Assembly: GCF_002754195.1 (NCBI RefSeq)
Contig: NZ_PEEU01000001.1
Span: 992,001 to 1,056,000, forward strand
Direction: 5' to 3'
DNA length: 64,000 nucleotides
Source: Flavobacterium sp. 9
Lineage (GTDB): Bacteria; Bacteroidota; Bacteroidia; Flavobacteriales; Flavobacteriaceae
Both the position numbers and the translations under genes were made by a program. Below are positions 9,352-19,388 of the stretch, in pieces. The first letter of the stretch is position 1. Each line of letters begins with the position of its first letter. Below the pieces are notes generated by a model. That model worked only from the letters and a program-made list of their open reading frames with translations, was not told where the DNA came from and made no database searches.

Positions 9352-12300
9352 TTATAATGTAAAATTAAGTCCAGCCGTAAAAGTGGTTGGCTGTGGATAT
9401 CCAAATCCTGCATTTTCAGGATCTACACCAGTAAAACTTTTAGCATCTATGATCAATAAATTTTGTCCGCTGATGTAAAATCTAAAGCTGTCGAAATTTA
9501 TTCTTTTCAATAAATCTTTTGGTAAACTGTATCCAAATTGCAAAACTCTAAGTTTTAAATAACTTCCGTTTTCTACATAATAAGTTGAAAATCTAGACTC
9601 TGCATTTCTATCTACTGTGGTTAGAGCCGGAATAGTTAAATTTGGATTGTCTAAAGACCACGCATTAAGCAAACGTGTTCCTTTGTTAGAACCAACATCG
9701 TCAACACTCCAGAAATCAGTTTGGTATTTGGTATTATTTATGACATCAACATTACTTGCTCCTTCCCAGAAAGTTGTAAAATCCCAGTTTTTATACCCTA
9801 ATCCTAAATTAATTCCATAAAGTAAACCCGGATTTGGATTTCCTATCCAAGTACGATCTTTATCTGTAATGCTTCCGTCTCCATTTAAATCTTTGTAACG
9901 AATTCTTCCAAGGCCTTTCCCTTCCTGAATAGCCGAGTTGTCTACTTCGTTCTGACTTTTAAATAATCCATCTGTAACATAACCATACATGGAATTAATT
10001 GGACGACCTAAAATATTATCGTTTAATCCGTCTCCACCATAATTATTCTTTACTTCATCCGGCAATTTTGTAATCTTATTTTTGTTTGATGAAACATTAG
10101 CAGAAATATCATATTTTAATCCAAAAGAAGTTTCGTCATGATAACCCAAAGTAAATTCCCATCCTTCATTTTGCATTGAAGCACCGTTTACCCAACGATT
10201 TCCTCCTTCGCCAATTACGCCTAAATAAGGAGGCAATACCAAAATATCATCTGTTTTTTTGATGTAATAATCTACAGAACCGCTTAATTTTTGTTTGAAC
10301 AATCCAAAATCCAAACCAATATTAGTTTGTGTGGTAGTTTCCCATTTTAAATCATCGTTTCCAGATTGCGTTGCGATGAAACCAGACGGAAGTAAACCGT
10401 TTCCGTTTCCTGCAATATCATATGCGGTCCCATAAGAAGTTGCCCAAGTTGGGCTTCCGCCTGCATAACTTGCCAGGTACAAACTATAAACGGCAGTATT
10501 GCTGATTTCCTGATTTCCGGTTTGTCCCCATCCTGCTCTTAATTTTAAATCAGAGAAAACAGGCGCATTATTTTTAATGAAATTTTCATTGCTAATTCTC
10601 CATCCTGCCGAAACCGCCGGAAAAGTTCCGAATTGATTGTTTTTACCAAAACGAGAAGATCCATCACGACGAATTGTAGCCGAAAGTAAATATCGATTGC
10701 CAAACTCATAATCAGCTTTTCCAAAATAAGAAAGTAATGAATATGTTGTTGAAGTTCCGCTTGTAAACGATTCTCCGGTTCCTGCATCCGGATACATATA
10801 ATCCGGTGTTTCGATCAAAAAGTCATTTTTACGCAAAGTTGTCGTGTCATAAATATCTTTGTACATCTCTGTTCCAGCCATCAAATTCAAATTACTTTTC
10901 CCGAAATTCAAACTATAAATAGCTGTATTTGTCCACGTCCATTTATCACTTACAGATTGATCAATGGTAACAGATGTCTGATCGTTTTGCAAATAACCTG
11001 ACTTATAACTTCTTTGTAATGTTCGTTTTTTATAAAACCCATAATCAATACCAAAACTACTTTTGATATGAAGGTTTTTGATGACTTCCCAATCGGCATA
11101 CATATTTCCAAAAAGACGTAAATAATCGTATTTATTGTCTTTATTGTATTCTAAAAGACGAACAGGATTTTGTCTGTCATTCATTCCGCCAACAGGTCCG
11201 CCCCAGCCTTTTCCGTCAACAGTATGCACCGGAATTATTGGCAAAGCACGAAGCGCCGGATCTAAAACACCCGGATCTGTAATTTCATTAGTACGGTTGA
11301 AACTAAAGTTTTCACCAATAACCAATTTTCCGTCAAAGTATTTATAAGAACCATTCATACGAGCCGAAATTCTTTCAAAATCAGTCGTTTTTACAACACC
11401 TTCATTTCCATAATAGCCCAAAGAAAAAACATAACTTCCTTTGTCTGATGCATTAGAAAGCGATAAATCATAAGAATTTGCTACTCCTGTTTGCGAAATT
11501 GCATCGTACCAATCAGTATTTGAAGCTTTCAATGTTTGATTAGCATCTAAATATTCAGGAACCAAAACTTTATTTAATTGTGGTTTATTATTATTTACTG
11601 ACCAATCAAATTGATAGCGCAGATTATTATTGTTTGGATTTAATCCGTCATTAATATTTGCCTGCCATAAAGCCTGACCAAATTGATTGGCATTTAGCAC
11701 TTCTTGTTTTCTTGAATAATCTGATATTGAGGTATAAGTGCTAAAATTAATTCTCATTTTACCTTCTTTTCCTTTTTTGGTCGTAATGATAATTACACCA
11801 TTTGAGGCGCGCGAACCATAAATACTAGCCGAAGAAGCATCTTTTAAAACCTGAATTGTTTCAATATCATTTGGGTTTAATTCGTGCATTCCTGATTTAG
11901 TTGGCATTCCGTCAATAACATAAAGAGGATCTGTGTTGTTTAAAGTTCCTACTCCGCGAATCACAACTTTTGTGTTTCCTCCGCTGGGAGATCCGTCAGA
12001 CGAAATTTTCACTCCGGCAACTCTTCCCTGAAGCGCTTTAATAGGATTTGGTTCCGGTTGTTTCATGACTTCCTTCATGTTTACTACCGCAACTGCTCCC
12101 GTGATATCCGTTTTCTTTTGTTTTGAATATCCTGTTACAACAACTTCATTTAGCTGATTATTATCTACTTTTAAAGTTACACTTAATGTTTTTTGTCCTT
12201 TAACTGAAATGGATTGTGATGCATATCCAATAAAAGAAACAACAATTACCGCGTCTGAATTTACGTTCTGGAAAGAAAAATTTCCATCAAAATCTGTTAC

Positions 12301-12456
12301 CGTACTGGTATTCGTTCCGGAAATAAGCACTGTTGCTCCCGGAAGCGGCATTCCGTCGTCTGACGAAATTACCGTTCCTTTTATTCCGCTTTCCTGCGCT
12401 GTCATAATCAGCATTGGAAAGAAGAAAAAAAGAAAATAAATAATCTTACTTTTCAT
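9352..12456 (-). CDS. SusC-like TonB-dependent fructan transporter
   Basis: This 1034-residue outer-membrane beta-barrel imports fructo-oligosaccharides using TonB energy. After a signal peptide (cleavage near LIMTAQ), residues about 22-100 form a carboxypeptidase-regulatory-like domain (IKGTVISSDDGMPLPGATV). A TonB-box-like NEVVVTGYS and a plug with PLYVIDGMP and SASIYGSRASNGVIIITTKKG follow, and then a long barrel ending in an aromatic-rich strand GLNFTL. There is no extra N-terminal signalling (STN) domain, consistent with control by the hybrid sensor instead. It is co-transcribed with the GH32 gene 23 bases upstream and with susD downstream. Confidence 0.97.
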   Translation of the reverse strand: MKSKIIYFLFFFFPMLIMTAQESGIKGTVISSDDGMPLPGATVLISGTNTSTVTDFDGNFSFQNVNSDAVIVVSFIGYASQSISVKGQKTLSVTLKVDNNQLNEVVVTGYSKQKKTDITGAVAVVNMKEVMKQPEPNPIKALQGRVAGVKISSDGSPSGGNTKVVIRGVGTLNNTDPLYVIDGMPTKSGMHELNPNDIETIQVLKDASSASIYGSRASNGVIIITTKKGKEGKMRINFSTYTSISDYSRKQEVLNANQFGQALWQANINDGLNPNNNNLRYQFDWSVNNNKPQLNKVLVPEYLDANQTLKASNTDWYDAISQTGVANSYDLSLSNASDKGSYVFSLGYYGNEGVVKTTDFERISARMNGSYKYFDGKLVIGENFSFNRTNEITDPGVLDPALRALPIIPVHTVDGKGWGGPVGGMNDRQNPVRLLEYNKDNKYDYLRLFGNMYADWEVIKNLHIKSSFGIDYGFYKKRTLQRSYKSGYLQNDQTSVTIDQSVSDKWTWTNTAIYSLNFGKSNLNLMAGTEMYKDIYDTTTLRKNDFLIETPDYMYPDAGTGESFTSGTSTTYSLLSYFGKADYEFGNRYLLSATIRRDGSSRFGKNNQFGTFPAVSAGWRISNENFIKNNAPVFSDLKLRAGWGQTGNQEISNTAVYSLYLASYAGGSPTWATSYGTAYDIAGNGNGLLPSGFIATQSGNDDLKWETTTQTNIGLDFGLFKQKLSGSVDYYIKKTDDILVLPPYLGVIGEGGNRWVNGASMQNEGWEFTLGYHDETSFGLKYDISANVSSNKNKITKLPDEVKNNYGGDGLNDNILGRPINSMYGYVTDGLFKSQNEVDNSAIQEGKGLGRIRYKDLNGDGSITDKDRTWIGNPNPGLLYGINLGLGYKNWDFTTFWEGASNVDVINNTKYQTDFWSVDDVGSNKGTRLLNAWSLDNPNLTIPALTTVDRNAESRFSTYYVENGSYLKLRVLQFGYSLPKDLLKRINFDSFRFYISGQNLLIIDAKSFTGVDPENAGFGYPQPTTFTAGLNFTL

Positions 12457-12479
12457 AGTTAGTGGTTTTGGTTGTTAGT

Positions 12480-14087
12480 CTAGTTTATATTTAATTGGTT
12501 AATTACGAGATTACTCAATTCTATTCCTTGGTTTGAAGAAACGGAAAGAGATGTAAAGGGCTGGCTTGAGAAAAAGATTTCTGTTATAACTTTTTCGCCA
12601 TTATTGTAAAATATTTCAATAGATGTTTTGTCTAAAATGATTTTAAAAACACCTTCTTTTTGATTTCCATCTAAAGACGCTTCGGTGATTGTGGAAGCAA
12701 ATTTTTCAGAGAAATCATTTTTTCCGGATTTCGAACGATCCACAAATAAATAATGTTCTGAATTATTTATTCCAAAAGCCAAAGACTCACCTTTATCATT
12801 TGAAAGTGTAAAAGTGTAAGTATCCTGTTTTAAGTTTTTCAGATTAAAATCAATAATCGCCTGAGTCAAATCAATTTTTCCAGCTTCCGCAATCGATAGT
12901 TTACCTTTTCTTTTTAAGTTTTTAGCTTTGATTGCTTTAGAAACATATTTATTGATTTCTTTTACCGGATTACTAACTAAACTATAGTCATTTCCTTTTT
13001 TGATTAACTGAATTTCGCGAGCAATTGTCGTAGCACTTCTCCATGCATTTGTTGGTACATCTTGTGCATAATCCCAATTAGACATCCAGCCAATAAACAA
13101 TCGTCGTCCATCAGCATTTGGAACATTATTCCAGGTTACACCAGCATAATTGTCTTTTCCATAATCTATCCAAACAGCTTTTTCTTTCCCAACTCTGTTG
13201 GCAAAATTTGAGTCTAAGGTGAATTTCGTTCCATCAAAATCTCCAATAAAATACTGTGTTCCTGAACCTCCATTTGCTCCACCCGGATTTAAACTCTGAA
13301 TTAAAACCCATTTGGTCTCATTGCTTCCCTGAACTTTTATCTCAAAGAAATCAGGACATTCCCAAACACCTCCGTGAGCTCCAATATTTTTTCCAAAATC
13401 AGATAAATACTCCCAGTTTTTAAGATCTTTAGATTTATAAAAATGAGAACGATCTTGTGCAGCCAAAACCATTATCCATTGGTTATGCGTTTGATCCCAA
13501 GTAACTTTTGGATCGCGAAAATCACGAATTCCAGGGTTTTTCACGACAGGATTTCCTTCCTCAAATTTCTGCCATGTAATACCATTATCATTCGAATACG
13601 CAATATCCTGCTGCTCAACGTCAATTTTGTTTTCTTTTTCTTTTATCATATCATGCAGCGTATAAATCGCTACAATTGGAGCTTTTCCTCCAATACCTAA
13701 ACCAGATGTATTGTTTAGATCTACAACAGCGCTTCCTGAGAAAATATATTTATCCTTATCCGGATAAATCGCAATTGGCAACTCTTCCCATTTAATTAAA
13801 TCTTTGCTTACTGCATGTCCCCAATGCATTGGTCCCCATTTATTTCCATTAGGATAATGCTGATAGAATAAATGATATTTTCCGTCTGCATAAAACATCC
13901 CGTTCGGGTCATTCATCCAGCCTTTTTTTGGTGTAAAGTGAAAATTAGGACGATACATTTGTTCTTCAGCAGCAACCGATGATGAAACCACAGTTGTTTG
14001 TGCAACAGCCGAATATGGTTTACAACCTCCGATTGATATAATTAAAGCACTATAAAATGCCAGCGGTAGATGTTTCTTTGATTTCAT
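12480..14087 (-). CDS. GH32 fructanase (levanase/inulinase type), lipoprotein
   Basis: This 535-residue enzyme carries the full GH32 catalytic set: WMNDPNG (57-63, nucleophile Asp60), FRDPKV (Asp192, transition-state stabiliser) and WECPDFFEI (Glu243, acid/base). An N-terminal signal with SIGGC (Cys22) suggests lipidation. The C-terminal beta-sandwich (from about residue 400) is of the GH32C type and ends with the SIEIFYNNGEKVITEIFF pattern. It should release fructose from fructan or fructo-oligosaccharides. Its first 38 bases overlap the end of the transporter gene, indicating tight coupling. Exo or endo action cannot be decided by eye. Confidence 0.93.
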   Translation of the reverse strand: MKSKKHLPLAFYSALIISIGGCKPYSAVAQTTVVSSSVAAEEQMYRPNFHFTPKKGWMNDPNGMFYADGKYHLFYQHYPNGNKWGPMHWGHAVSKDLIKWEELPIAIYPDKDKYIFSGSAVVDLNNTSGLGIGGKAPIVAIYTLHDMIKEKENKIDVEQQDIAYSNDNGITWQKFEEGNPVVKNPGIRDFRDPKVTWDQTHNQWIMVLAAQDRSHFYKSKDLKNWEYLSDFGKNIGAHGGVWECPDFFEIKVQGSNETKWVLIQSLNPGGANGGSGTQYFIGDFDGTKFTLDSNFANRVGKEKAVWIDYGKDNYAGVTWNNVPNADGRRLFIGWMSNWDYAQDVPTNAWRSATTIAREIQLIKKGNDYSLVSNPVKEINKYVSKAIKAKNLKRKGKLSIAEAGKIDLTQAIIDFNLKNLKQDTYTFTLSNDKGESLAFGINNSEHYLFVDRSKSGKNDFSEKFASTITEASLDGNQKEGVFKIILDKTSIEIFYNNGEKVITEIFFSSQPFTSLSVSSNQGIELSNLVINQLNIN

Positions 14088-15408
14088 TTTTTTTGATATT
14101 TTTTTTGGTTAGATTTTCACTCAATACTTCTAAAGAAATTCCTTTAGTTTCCGGCATCATAAAAGCTACAAACAGCAATTGCAATACCATCATCAATGTA
14201 AAAATTAAGAATACGACATCTGGTCCAATTTCTGAGAATAACATTGGAATTAAAGATGGAATTATGGCTGCCAAAACCCAATGTACTGAACTTCCAAAGG
14301 CTTGTCCGGAAGCACGAATATGATTTGGGAAAATCTCTGAGATGAAAACCCAAATAACTGCTCCCTGACCAATCGCATGTGAAGCGATAAATAAGAAAAG
14401 GAAAACAGGAACCGATAATCCTCCCCAATTGTAATAAAAAGAAGCAGAAACTAATCCCAGAGAAATAATATATCCGACTGAACCAATGTACATTAACAAC
14501 TTTCTTCCTAATTTGTCAATTAATGCCACTCCGATTAAAGTAAATATAAGATTTGTAATTCCGATTCCGATACTGCTCAATAAAGCTGTATTTTGTCCTA
14601 AGCCAGCTTCTTCAAAAATTCTTGGTGCGTAATATAAAAAGGCATTGATTCCTGAAAACTGATTGAAAAATGCAATTAAAAATGCCAGAATTAAAGGGAA
14701 ACGATATTTTTTCATGAAGATATTTTCATGTTTAGTAACACCATTTTCTCTGGAATCATCCATAATATCTTTAAGATCTGCAGTTGGATCTATCTTGAAC
14801 AATACTTTACGCGCTTCTTCATCACGATTCTTAGACAATAACCATCTTGGGCTTTCAGGAATTGTCAATATAAACAGAATATAAATAAACGATGGAATTG
14901 CCTGTACTCCTACCATCCAGCGCCACGCATTTTCGCCAATATCTTTTAAAAAGTAATTCGATATAAAAGCAATTAAAATTCCCAATACAATATTAAACTG
15001 GTACAAAGCTACAAGTCGGCCACGTTTGTCTGCAGGAGCAATTTCTGAAACATAAGCGGGAGCAGCGATTGTTGAAGCTCCAACACCTAAACCACCAATA
15101 AATCTAAAAGCAGCAAAAATATAAGGGTCATTTGCAAAAGCGGCACCAATAGCTGAAATGAAATATAAAATTCCAATCCAGAATAAAGTCTTTTTACGAC
15201 CTATTTTATTGGTTGGGATTCCTCCAAAAATAGCACCTACAACAGTTCCCCAAAGTGCCATTGCCATAACAACGGATCCATGAAAAGCATCAGAAGAATG
15301 CCAAAGAAGCTGCAATTGTTTATCAGCTCCAGAAATAACTACGGTATCAAAACCGAATAGAAAACCTGCCAGTGCAGCAGTAACAGACCAAATCAATATC
15401 TTATTCAT
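14050..15408 (-). CDS. Sugar porter family MFS transporter, probably fructose
   Basis: This 452-residue inner-membrane protein has about twelve membrane segments. Sugar-porter motifs are all present: NKIGRKK after TM2, PAYVSEIAPADKRGRLV with the following QFNIVLGIL, PESPRWLL after TM6, LIDKLGRKLL and the terminal PETKGISLE. It is the first gene of the operon after a 230-base regulatory gap, and its end overlaps the GH32 start. The equivalent gene of the Bacteroides levan locus carries fructose across the inner membrane, so fructose is the likely cargo. The substrate is inferred from context. Confidence 0.92.
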   Translation of the reverse strand: MNKILIWSVTAALAGFLFGFDTVVISGADKQLQLLWHSSDAFHGSVVMAMALWGTVVGAIFGGIPTNKIGRKKTLFWIGILYFISAIGAAFANDPYIFAAFRFIGGLGVGASTIAAPAYVSEIAPADKRGRLVALYQFNIVLGILIAFISNYFLKDIGENAWRWMVGVQAIPSFIYILFILTIPESPRWLLSKNRDEEARKVLFKIDPTADLKDIMDDSRENGVTKHENIFMKKYRFPLILAFLIAFFNQFSGINAFLYYAPRIFEEAGLGQNTALLSSIGIGITNLIFTLIGVALIDKLGRKLLMYIGSVGYIISLGLVSASFYYNWGGLSVPVFLFLFIASHAIGQGAVIWVFISEIFPNHIRASGQAFGSSVHWVLAAIIPSLIPMLFSEIGPDVVFLIFTLMMVLQLLFVAFMMPETKGISLEVLSENLTKKNIKKNEIKETSTAGIL

Positions 15409-15528
15409 TGTAGATGTATTAAAAACTTGTTGCTAAGATATCCGCAAAAAAAACAACTTATTTTTAATGATGTTACAATTTAATTCTATAATTATTGATA
15501 GTTTGATACCTAAACAACAAATACTTAA

Positions 15529-15546
15529 TTTACAAGGCTTTACAAG
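15529..15546 (-). promoter_or_regulatory. Candidate regulator site: TTTACAAG direct repeats
   Basis: TTTACAAG occurs at 15529-15536 and again at 15539-15546, exactly one helical turn apart, in the gap upstream of the transporter gene that begins the fructan operon. Direct repeats spaced by one turn suit the AraC-type DNA-binding domain of the adjacent sensor. No clear -7 box could be placed in this gap. This is an inference from position and spacing. Confidence 0.4.
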
Positions 15547-15596
15547 ATTTAAAACTTATTTACGAAAACCTTGTAGTTTCGATTTTGTTACATGAA

Positions 15597-15633
15597 GTAT
15601 AAAATTGATACTTAATTTGCATCAATTTTATAC
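15597..15633 (-). terminator. Perfect 13-bp inverted repeat after the sensor gene
   Basis: GTATAAAATTGAT (15597-15609) and ATCAATTTTATAC (15621-15633) form a perfect 13-bp inverted repeat with an 11-base spacer, starting six bases past the sensor stop codon. It may end the sensor transcript, though no T-run follows, or it may be an operator for the fructan operon. Confidence 0.5.
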
Positions 15634-15638
15634 CAATT

Positions 15639-18377
15639 CTAATTTGATGATTTGTATTCCTTTGGTGAAATTCCAAATTTATTCTTAAAAGCTGTAGAAA
15701 AATAATTTGGAGAAGAGAATCCAAGTGAGTAAGCAATTTCAGAAATATTCATCTCATTTGACTTCAAAAGCTCTGCTGCTTTCTCTAATTTTACATTATT
15801 GATGTGATCGCTAATGTTAATTCCAATGATTGCTTTTACCTTTCGATACAACTGAACTCTTGAAACGCCTAATTTATCGGCTAGATCTTCAACAGAAAAC
15901 TTAGGGTTTTCGACATTTTTCTTAATAATCTCATTCATTTTGGTAATAAATGATTGTTCCTGGTTGCCAAATTTAGATTCCGGTTCGACACGATAAATAT
16001 TATTGGTATAATAATAACGAAGCTTTTCTCTGTTGAAAAGTAAACTAGAAATGGATTGTTTCAAAATAGACAAACTAAAAGGTTTTGTAAGATATTGATC
16101 TACTCCGCTTTGCAATCCTTTCAGGACGGATTCTTTATTGCTTTGCGCTGTCAGAATAATAATTGGAATATGCGAAGAGCGTAAGTCTTTTTTCAGTTCT
16201 TTACTAATTTCATAACCGTCTTTATCTACCAAATTAATATCGCAAATGATAATATCAGGAATAATCTCCATTGCTTTTTCAATAGCATCGCTTCCGTCAG
16301 AAGTATAAACGACATATTCGTTTGATAATTTGTTTTTTAAAAAGGTAACCAAATCTATATTATCTTCTATAACCAAAAGAGTATGTTTTTCAGTATCAGA
16401 AATTACATTTACTTCATTTAAATCTGATTCTATATCTAAATTATCCGTGATTAAATTTGCCGCTATATTTAAATTCTCCGCTTTATTAATCATTTCAGAA
16501 GGCTGTAAATGACTGTTTCCTTTTAATAAAGTAATCACAAATTCACTTCCTTGTTTCGATTTTAATTCGATTGTCCCCTGATGCAAAAGCACGAATTCTT
16601 TAGATAAATGAAGCCCAATTCCCGAACTGTTTTTATTATTGTTTGAAGCTCTGAAAAAAGGATTGAAAACATTTGAAAGTTCATTTTCTGGAATTCCAAT
16701 TCCGGAATCTTTAAAACTAATTTTAACGGTATTGTCCTGATTTTCGACAATCGAAATGGTAATTTTTCCATTATCAGGCGTAAACTTGAAGGCATTAGAA
16801 AGCAAATTAAAATAAACTTTATCCATCAATCCTCTATCAATAAATAATTCCAGGCTTTTATTTTTGCAAATTAGCTGAAAATCAATATTTCTACGGGAAG
16901 CTTCACCTTTAAAATTGGTCATTACTTCGTTTGTAAAATCATAGAGTTTAGTATTTGAAGCTCTTAATGTGAATTTTTGTTCTTCAATTTTTCTAAAGTC
17001 CAGCAACTGATTTATTAATCGGAGTAATCTGTTCGAGTTTTTATGAATTAATTTTACCTCATCTATAAGCGCAGTTCCTTTAATTTTTTCATTTTCAATT
17101 AATGATTCTACATAACTCATAATCAAAGTTATGGGTGTTTTAAATTCGTGCGAAAGTCCGGTAAAGAAATTCAATTTGGCTTCATTACTTCTTTGAGCCA
17201 TTTTTGCCATTTCCTGAATTTCATTATTCTGATCAATTACCGTTTGATTAATACTTTCGAGCTGTTTTTTCTTTCTTGAAATAGAAATAGTCGAATAAAT
17301 ACTGTAAATAGTCAAACTCAGAATAATCACTAAGAAAAAACTCAATAATCGAACCAGATTATTCTGTGAGGCATATTCTCTTTCCTGCACTTTTATAGCT
17401 CCTTGCTGTGACTCAATAACGGTTTGTTGCTGATCGACTTTATCCATTTGATTTTCGATAATCTCAGCATTATTCTTATCTATTACAATGGTATTTAGAA
17501 TGTTATTTTTAGCAATTGCCTCTTTATTGTACATTTTCAAAGCCAATTTCAAAGCTTCGTTTCCGCCTGTTGGATATAAAATAGTTCCGTCAAGAACGCC
17601 ACTTTTCACCAATTCAATTCCACCATTCACGGTATTTAAGCCATCAACTCCAATAAATTTAATTTTCTTTTCTAATCCCAGAGTTTTAGCCGTTTCCCAG
17701 GCACTTAAAGCCATTCGGTCGTTATGAGCAAAAATGTATTCAGCATCAGGATTTTGCAAAAGGATTGCTTTCAAAGGTTCTTTTACAGATTCTCCTTCCC
17801 AATTGCCATGAATAATATTCTCGACTTTGAAACGCTTATTTTCATTGATAATCTGTTCAAAACCAAGACTTCGCTCATATGCAGGAGATGAACCATTTGC
17901 TCCGGTAATTTCAATAATTTTACCGGAACCTTTACTATGTGAAACGATATATCTGCCAGCAATTCTTCCAATTTCAATATTATCTGCTCCCAGATAAGCA
18001 GTATATTTTTCTCCTTCAATTTTTCTATCTACTACCAAAACCGGAATTCCGGCTCTAATAGATTTCTCTACAACGGCAGTTAAAGGTTTAGATTGAATTG
18101 GAGATACAATAATAACATCTACTTTATTAGAAATGAACCTTTCTATATCCTCGATTTGTTTCTCTACATTATTATTGGCATCGCTAATCTTTAGATCTAC
18201 TTCCGGACGCAATGAAGCTTCAATTTTTATGGAGCTGTTCATCTGTTTGCGCCAATCATCAGTAGTCATAGCTTGAGAAAATCCAACTTTAATTTTATTT
18301 CCCTGTTTTTGTTTACAGGAAATTAAACTTAATGATACTAACAAAAGCATCAAAGTATATTTTACAAATTGATACAT
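15639..18377 (-). CDS. Hybrid two-component system sensor-regulator of the fructan locus
   Basis: A single 912-residue protein senses the sugar and activates transcription. After a signal with LISC (Cys21), residues about 28-300 form a periplasmic-binding-protein type I domain like those for ribose or fructose. One membrane segment follows (about 341-365). The histidine kinase has GLSHEFKTPI (His410) and ATP-binding motifs NLLSNAFKFTP and DSGIGIP. The receiver domain has phospho-acceptor Asp713 in IIICDINL, and the C-terminus is an AraC-type HTH (EIAYSLGFSSPNYFSTAFKNKFG). This matches the Bacteroides fructose sensor BT1754. It is transcribed separately from, but toward, the operon. Confidence 0.95.
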   Translation of the reverse strand: MYQFVKYTLMLLLVSLSLISCKQKQGNKIKVGFSQAMTTDDWRKQMNSSIKIEASLRPEVDLKISDANNNVEKQIEDIERFISNKVDVIIVSPIQSKPLTAVVEKSIRAGIPVLVVDRKIEGEKYTAYLGADNIEIGRIAGRYIVSHSKGSGKIIEITGANGSSPAYERSLGFEQIINENKRFKVENIIHGNWEGESVKEPLKAILLQNPDAEYIFAHNDRMALSAWETAKTLGLEKKIKFIGVDGLNTVNGGIELVKSGVLDGTILYPTGGNEALKLALKMYNKEAIAKNNILNTIVIDKNNAEIIENQMDKVDQQQTVIESQQGAIKVQEREYASQNNLVRLLSFFLVIILSLTIYSIYSTISISRKKKQLESINQTVIDQNNEIQEMAKMAQRSNEAKLNFFTGLSHEFKTPITLIMSYVESLIENEKIKGTALIDEVKLIHKNSNRLLRLINQLLDFRKIEEQKFTLRASNTKLYDFTNEVMTNFKGEASRRNIDFQLICKNKSLELFIDRGLMDKVYFNLLSNAFKFTPDNGKITISIVENQDNTVKISFKDSGIGIPENELSNVFNPFFRASNNNKNSSGIGLHLSKEFVLLHQGTIELKSKQGSEFVITLLKGNSHLQPSEMINKAENLNIAANLITDNLDIESDLNEVNVISDTEKHTLLVIEDNIDLVTFLKNKLSNEYVVYTSDGSDAIEKAMEIIPDIIICDINLVDKDGYEISKELKKDLRSSHIPIIILTAQSNKESVLKGLQSGVDQYLTKPFSLSILKQSISSLLFNREKLRYYYTNNIYRVEPESKFGNQEQSFITKMNEIIKKNVENPKFSVEDLADKLGVSRVQLYRKVKAIIGINISDHINNVKLEKAAELLKSNEMNISEIAYSLGFSSPNYFSTAFKNKFGISPKEYKSSN

Positions 18378-18840
18378 GAAATTATGTGTTTATGTAAATG
18401 AAAATGAGTTTTCAAAAAAAAATACCTTCTTAGACTTACAACCTGTCAAAATAATTAGGAAGGATTATTTTGTAACGACAAGCGAGAAGGCAATATATAA
18501 AAAGTAAAATTAAACTTTTATTTTATCTAAACAAGTTATAATCACTATATCCATTATTAAATATAAAGAAACTTATACGGTTAAATACTCAAGCGACAAA
18601 CTTCTCTTGTCTATAGTTCCAGATCGTTTTTGATCGATATTTTACATTTAAAAACAAATCTGATTGCAATTCAACTAAAAAGCAATGAAATTAATATTTT
18701 TTTTGTTTCTATTTTTAACAGTATTTTTTTACATAAACAATATAAAAAAACAAATATACTTGAAGTATCTGCATATATTTTAATATAAACACATAAATAT
18801 TTACAATTCAGCAATTTACCCCGATAAAAAACATCATTTT
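18378..18840. other. AT-rich intergenic region without a recognisable gene
   Basis: This gap lies between the divergent sensor gene and a small secreted-protein gene. It is very AT-rich. One TATATTTG (minus strand, 18758-18751) could be a -7 box for the sensor, but it lacks a TTG at the right distance and would leave a leader of over 350 bases. Nothing else is seen. Confidence 0.5.
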
Positions 18841-18872
18841 TTGCGAAAAATTAAAAATCTTTTCTAATTTTG
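18841..18872 (+). promoter_or_regulatory. Promoter of the small secreted protein
   Basis: TTG (18841-18843), a 21-base spacer and TAATTTTG (18865-18872) match the Bacteroidota promoter fully. The -7 box is followed by CACTC, similar to the rRNA promoters. The start codon lies about 30 bases after the expected start site. Confidence 0.8.
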
Positions 18873-18909
18873 CACTCTCGTTCATAACTGATAATCAAAC
18901 ATTTAAATA

Positions 18910-19284
18910 ATGACAAAATTTAGCAAAACAGTCTTAATTGGTGACTTACTACTATCATCAATTTATACTTATGCTGATGAAGGCCCACGTGATTACATTC
19001 TGACAATAGCAACCGGAAACGGGAAAGTAACAGACTTTAATCTAGCTAGTGCCGAAAATTCATCTTTTAATATTTTTGATCAAAATTACAATTTAGTTTA
19101 CGCAAGAGAATCTGAAATAACCATATTAGAAATATCATCAACAATTAGTTTAGAAGGCTATTCCTCTGGAATTTATTTCCTGGAGATAATAGAAAATGGC
19201 AAAGCTACAATTCACAGAATCAATGTTGAAGCTAAAAAAGTCAAAGCCAAAACTGTAAAACAGATTCCTTCTTTACACCGTTAA
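18910..19284 (+). CDS. Small secreted protein with a T9SS-tail-like domain
   Basis: This 124-residue protein starts with a weak signal-peptide-like segment (TVLIGDLLLSSIYTYA). The remainder is a single beta-sandwich whose end, EGYSSGIYFLEIIENGKATIHRINV, closely resembles the LxxGxYFLxI strand pair of Por secretion C-terminal sorting domains and of DUF3244. The usual IYPNP-type opening is replaced by LASAENSSFNIFDQNY. A very good promoter lies 40 bases upstream and a terminator follows, so it is a single-gene, probably well expressed unit. Its function is unknown. Confidence 0.75.
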   Translation: MTKFSKTVLIGDLLLSSIYTYADEGPRDYILTIATGNGKVTDFNLASAENSSFNIFDQNYNLVYARESEITILEISSTISLEGYSSGIYFLEIIENGKATIHRINVEAKKVKAKTVKQIPSLHR

Positions 19285-19331
19285 TTTTTTGCCCCCACAA
19301 TTAAGAACAGCTCATTTTTGAGTTGACTAAG

Positions 19332-19359
19332 AACAGCTCTCAATTGGGCTGTTTTTTTT
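19332..19359 (+). terminator. Rho-independent terminator
   Basis: AACAGC (19332-19337) pairs with GCTGTT (19348-19353), and a run of T follows. It ends the small secreted-protein transcript. Confidence 0.7.
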
Positions 19360-19388
19360 ATCTTCTTTATTTTATAATTATTATCCTA

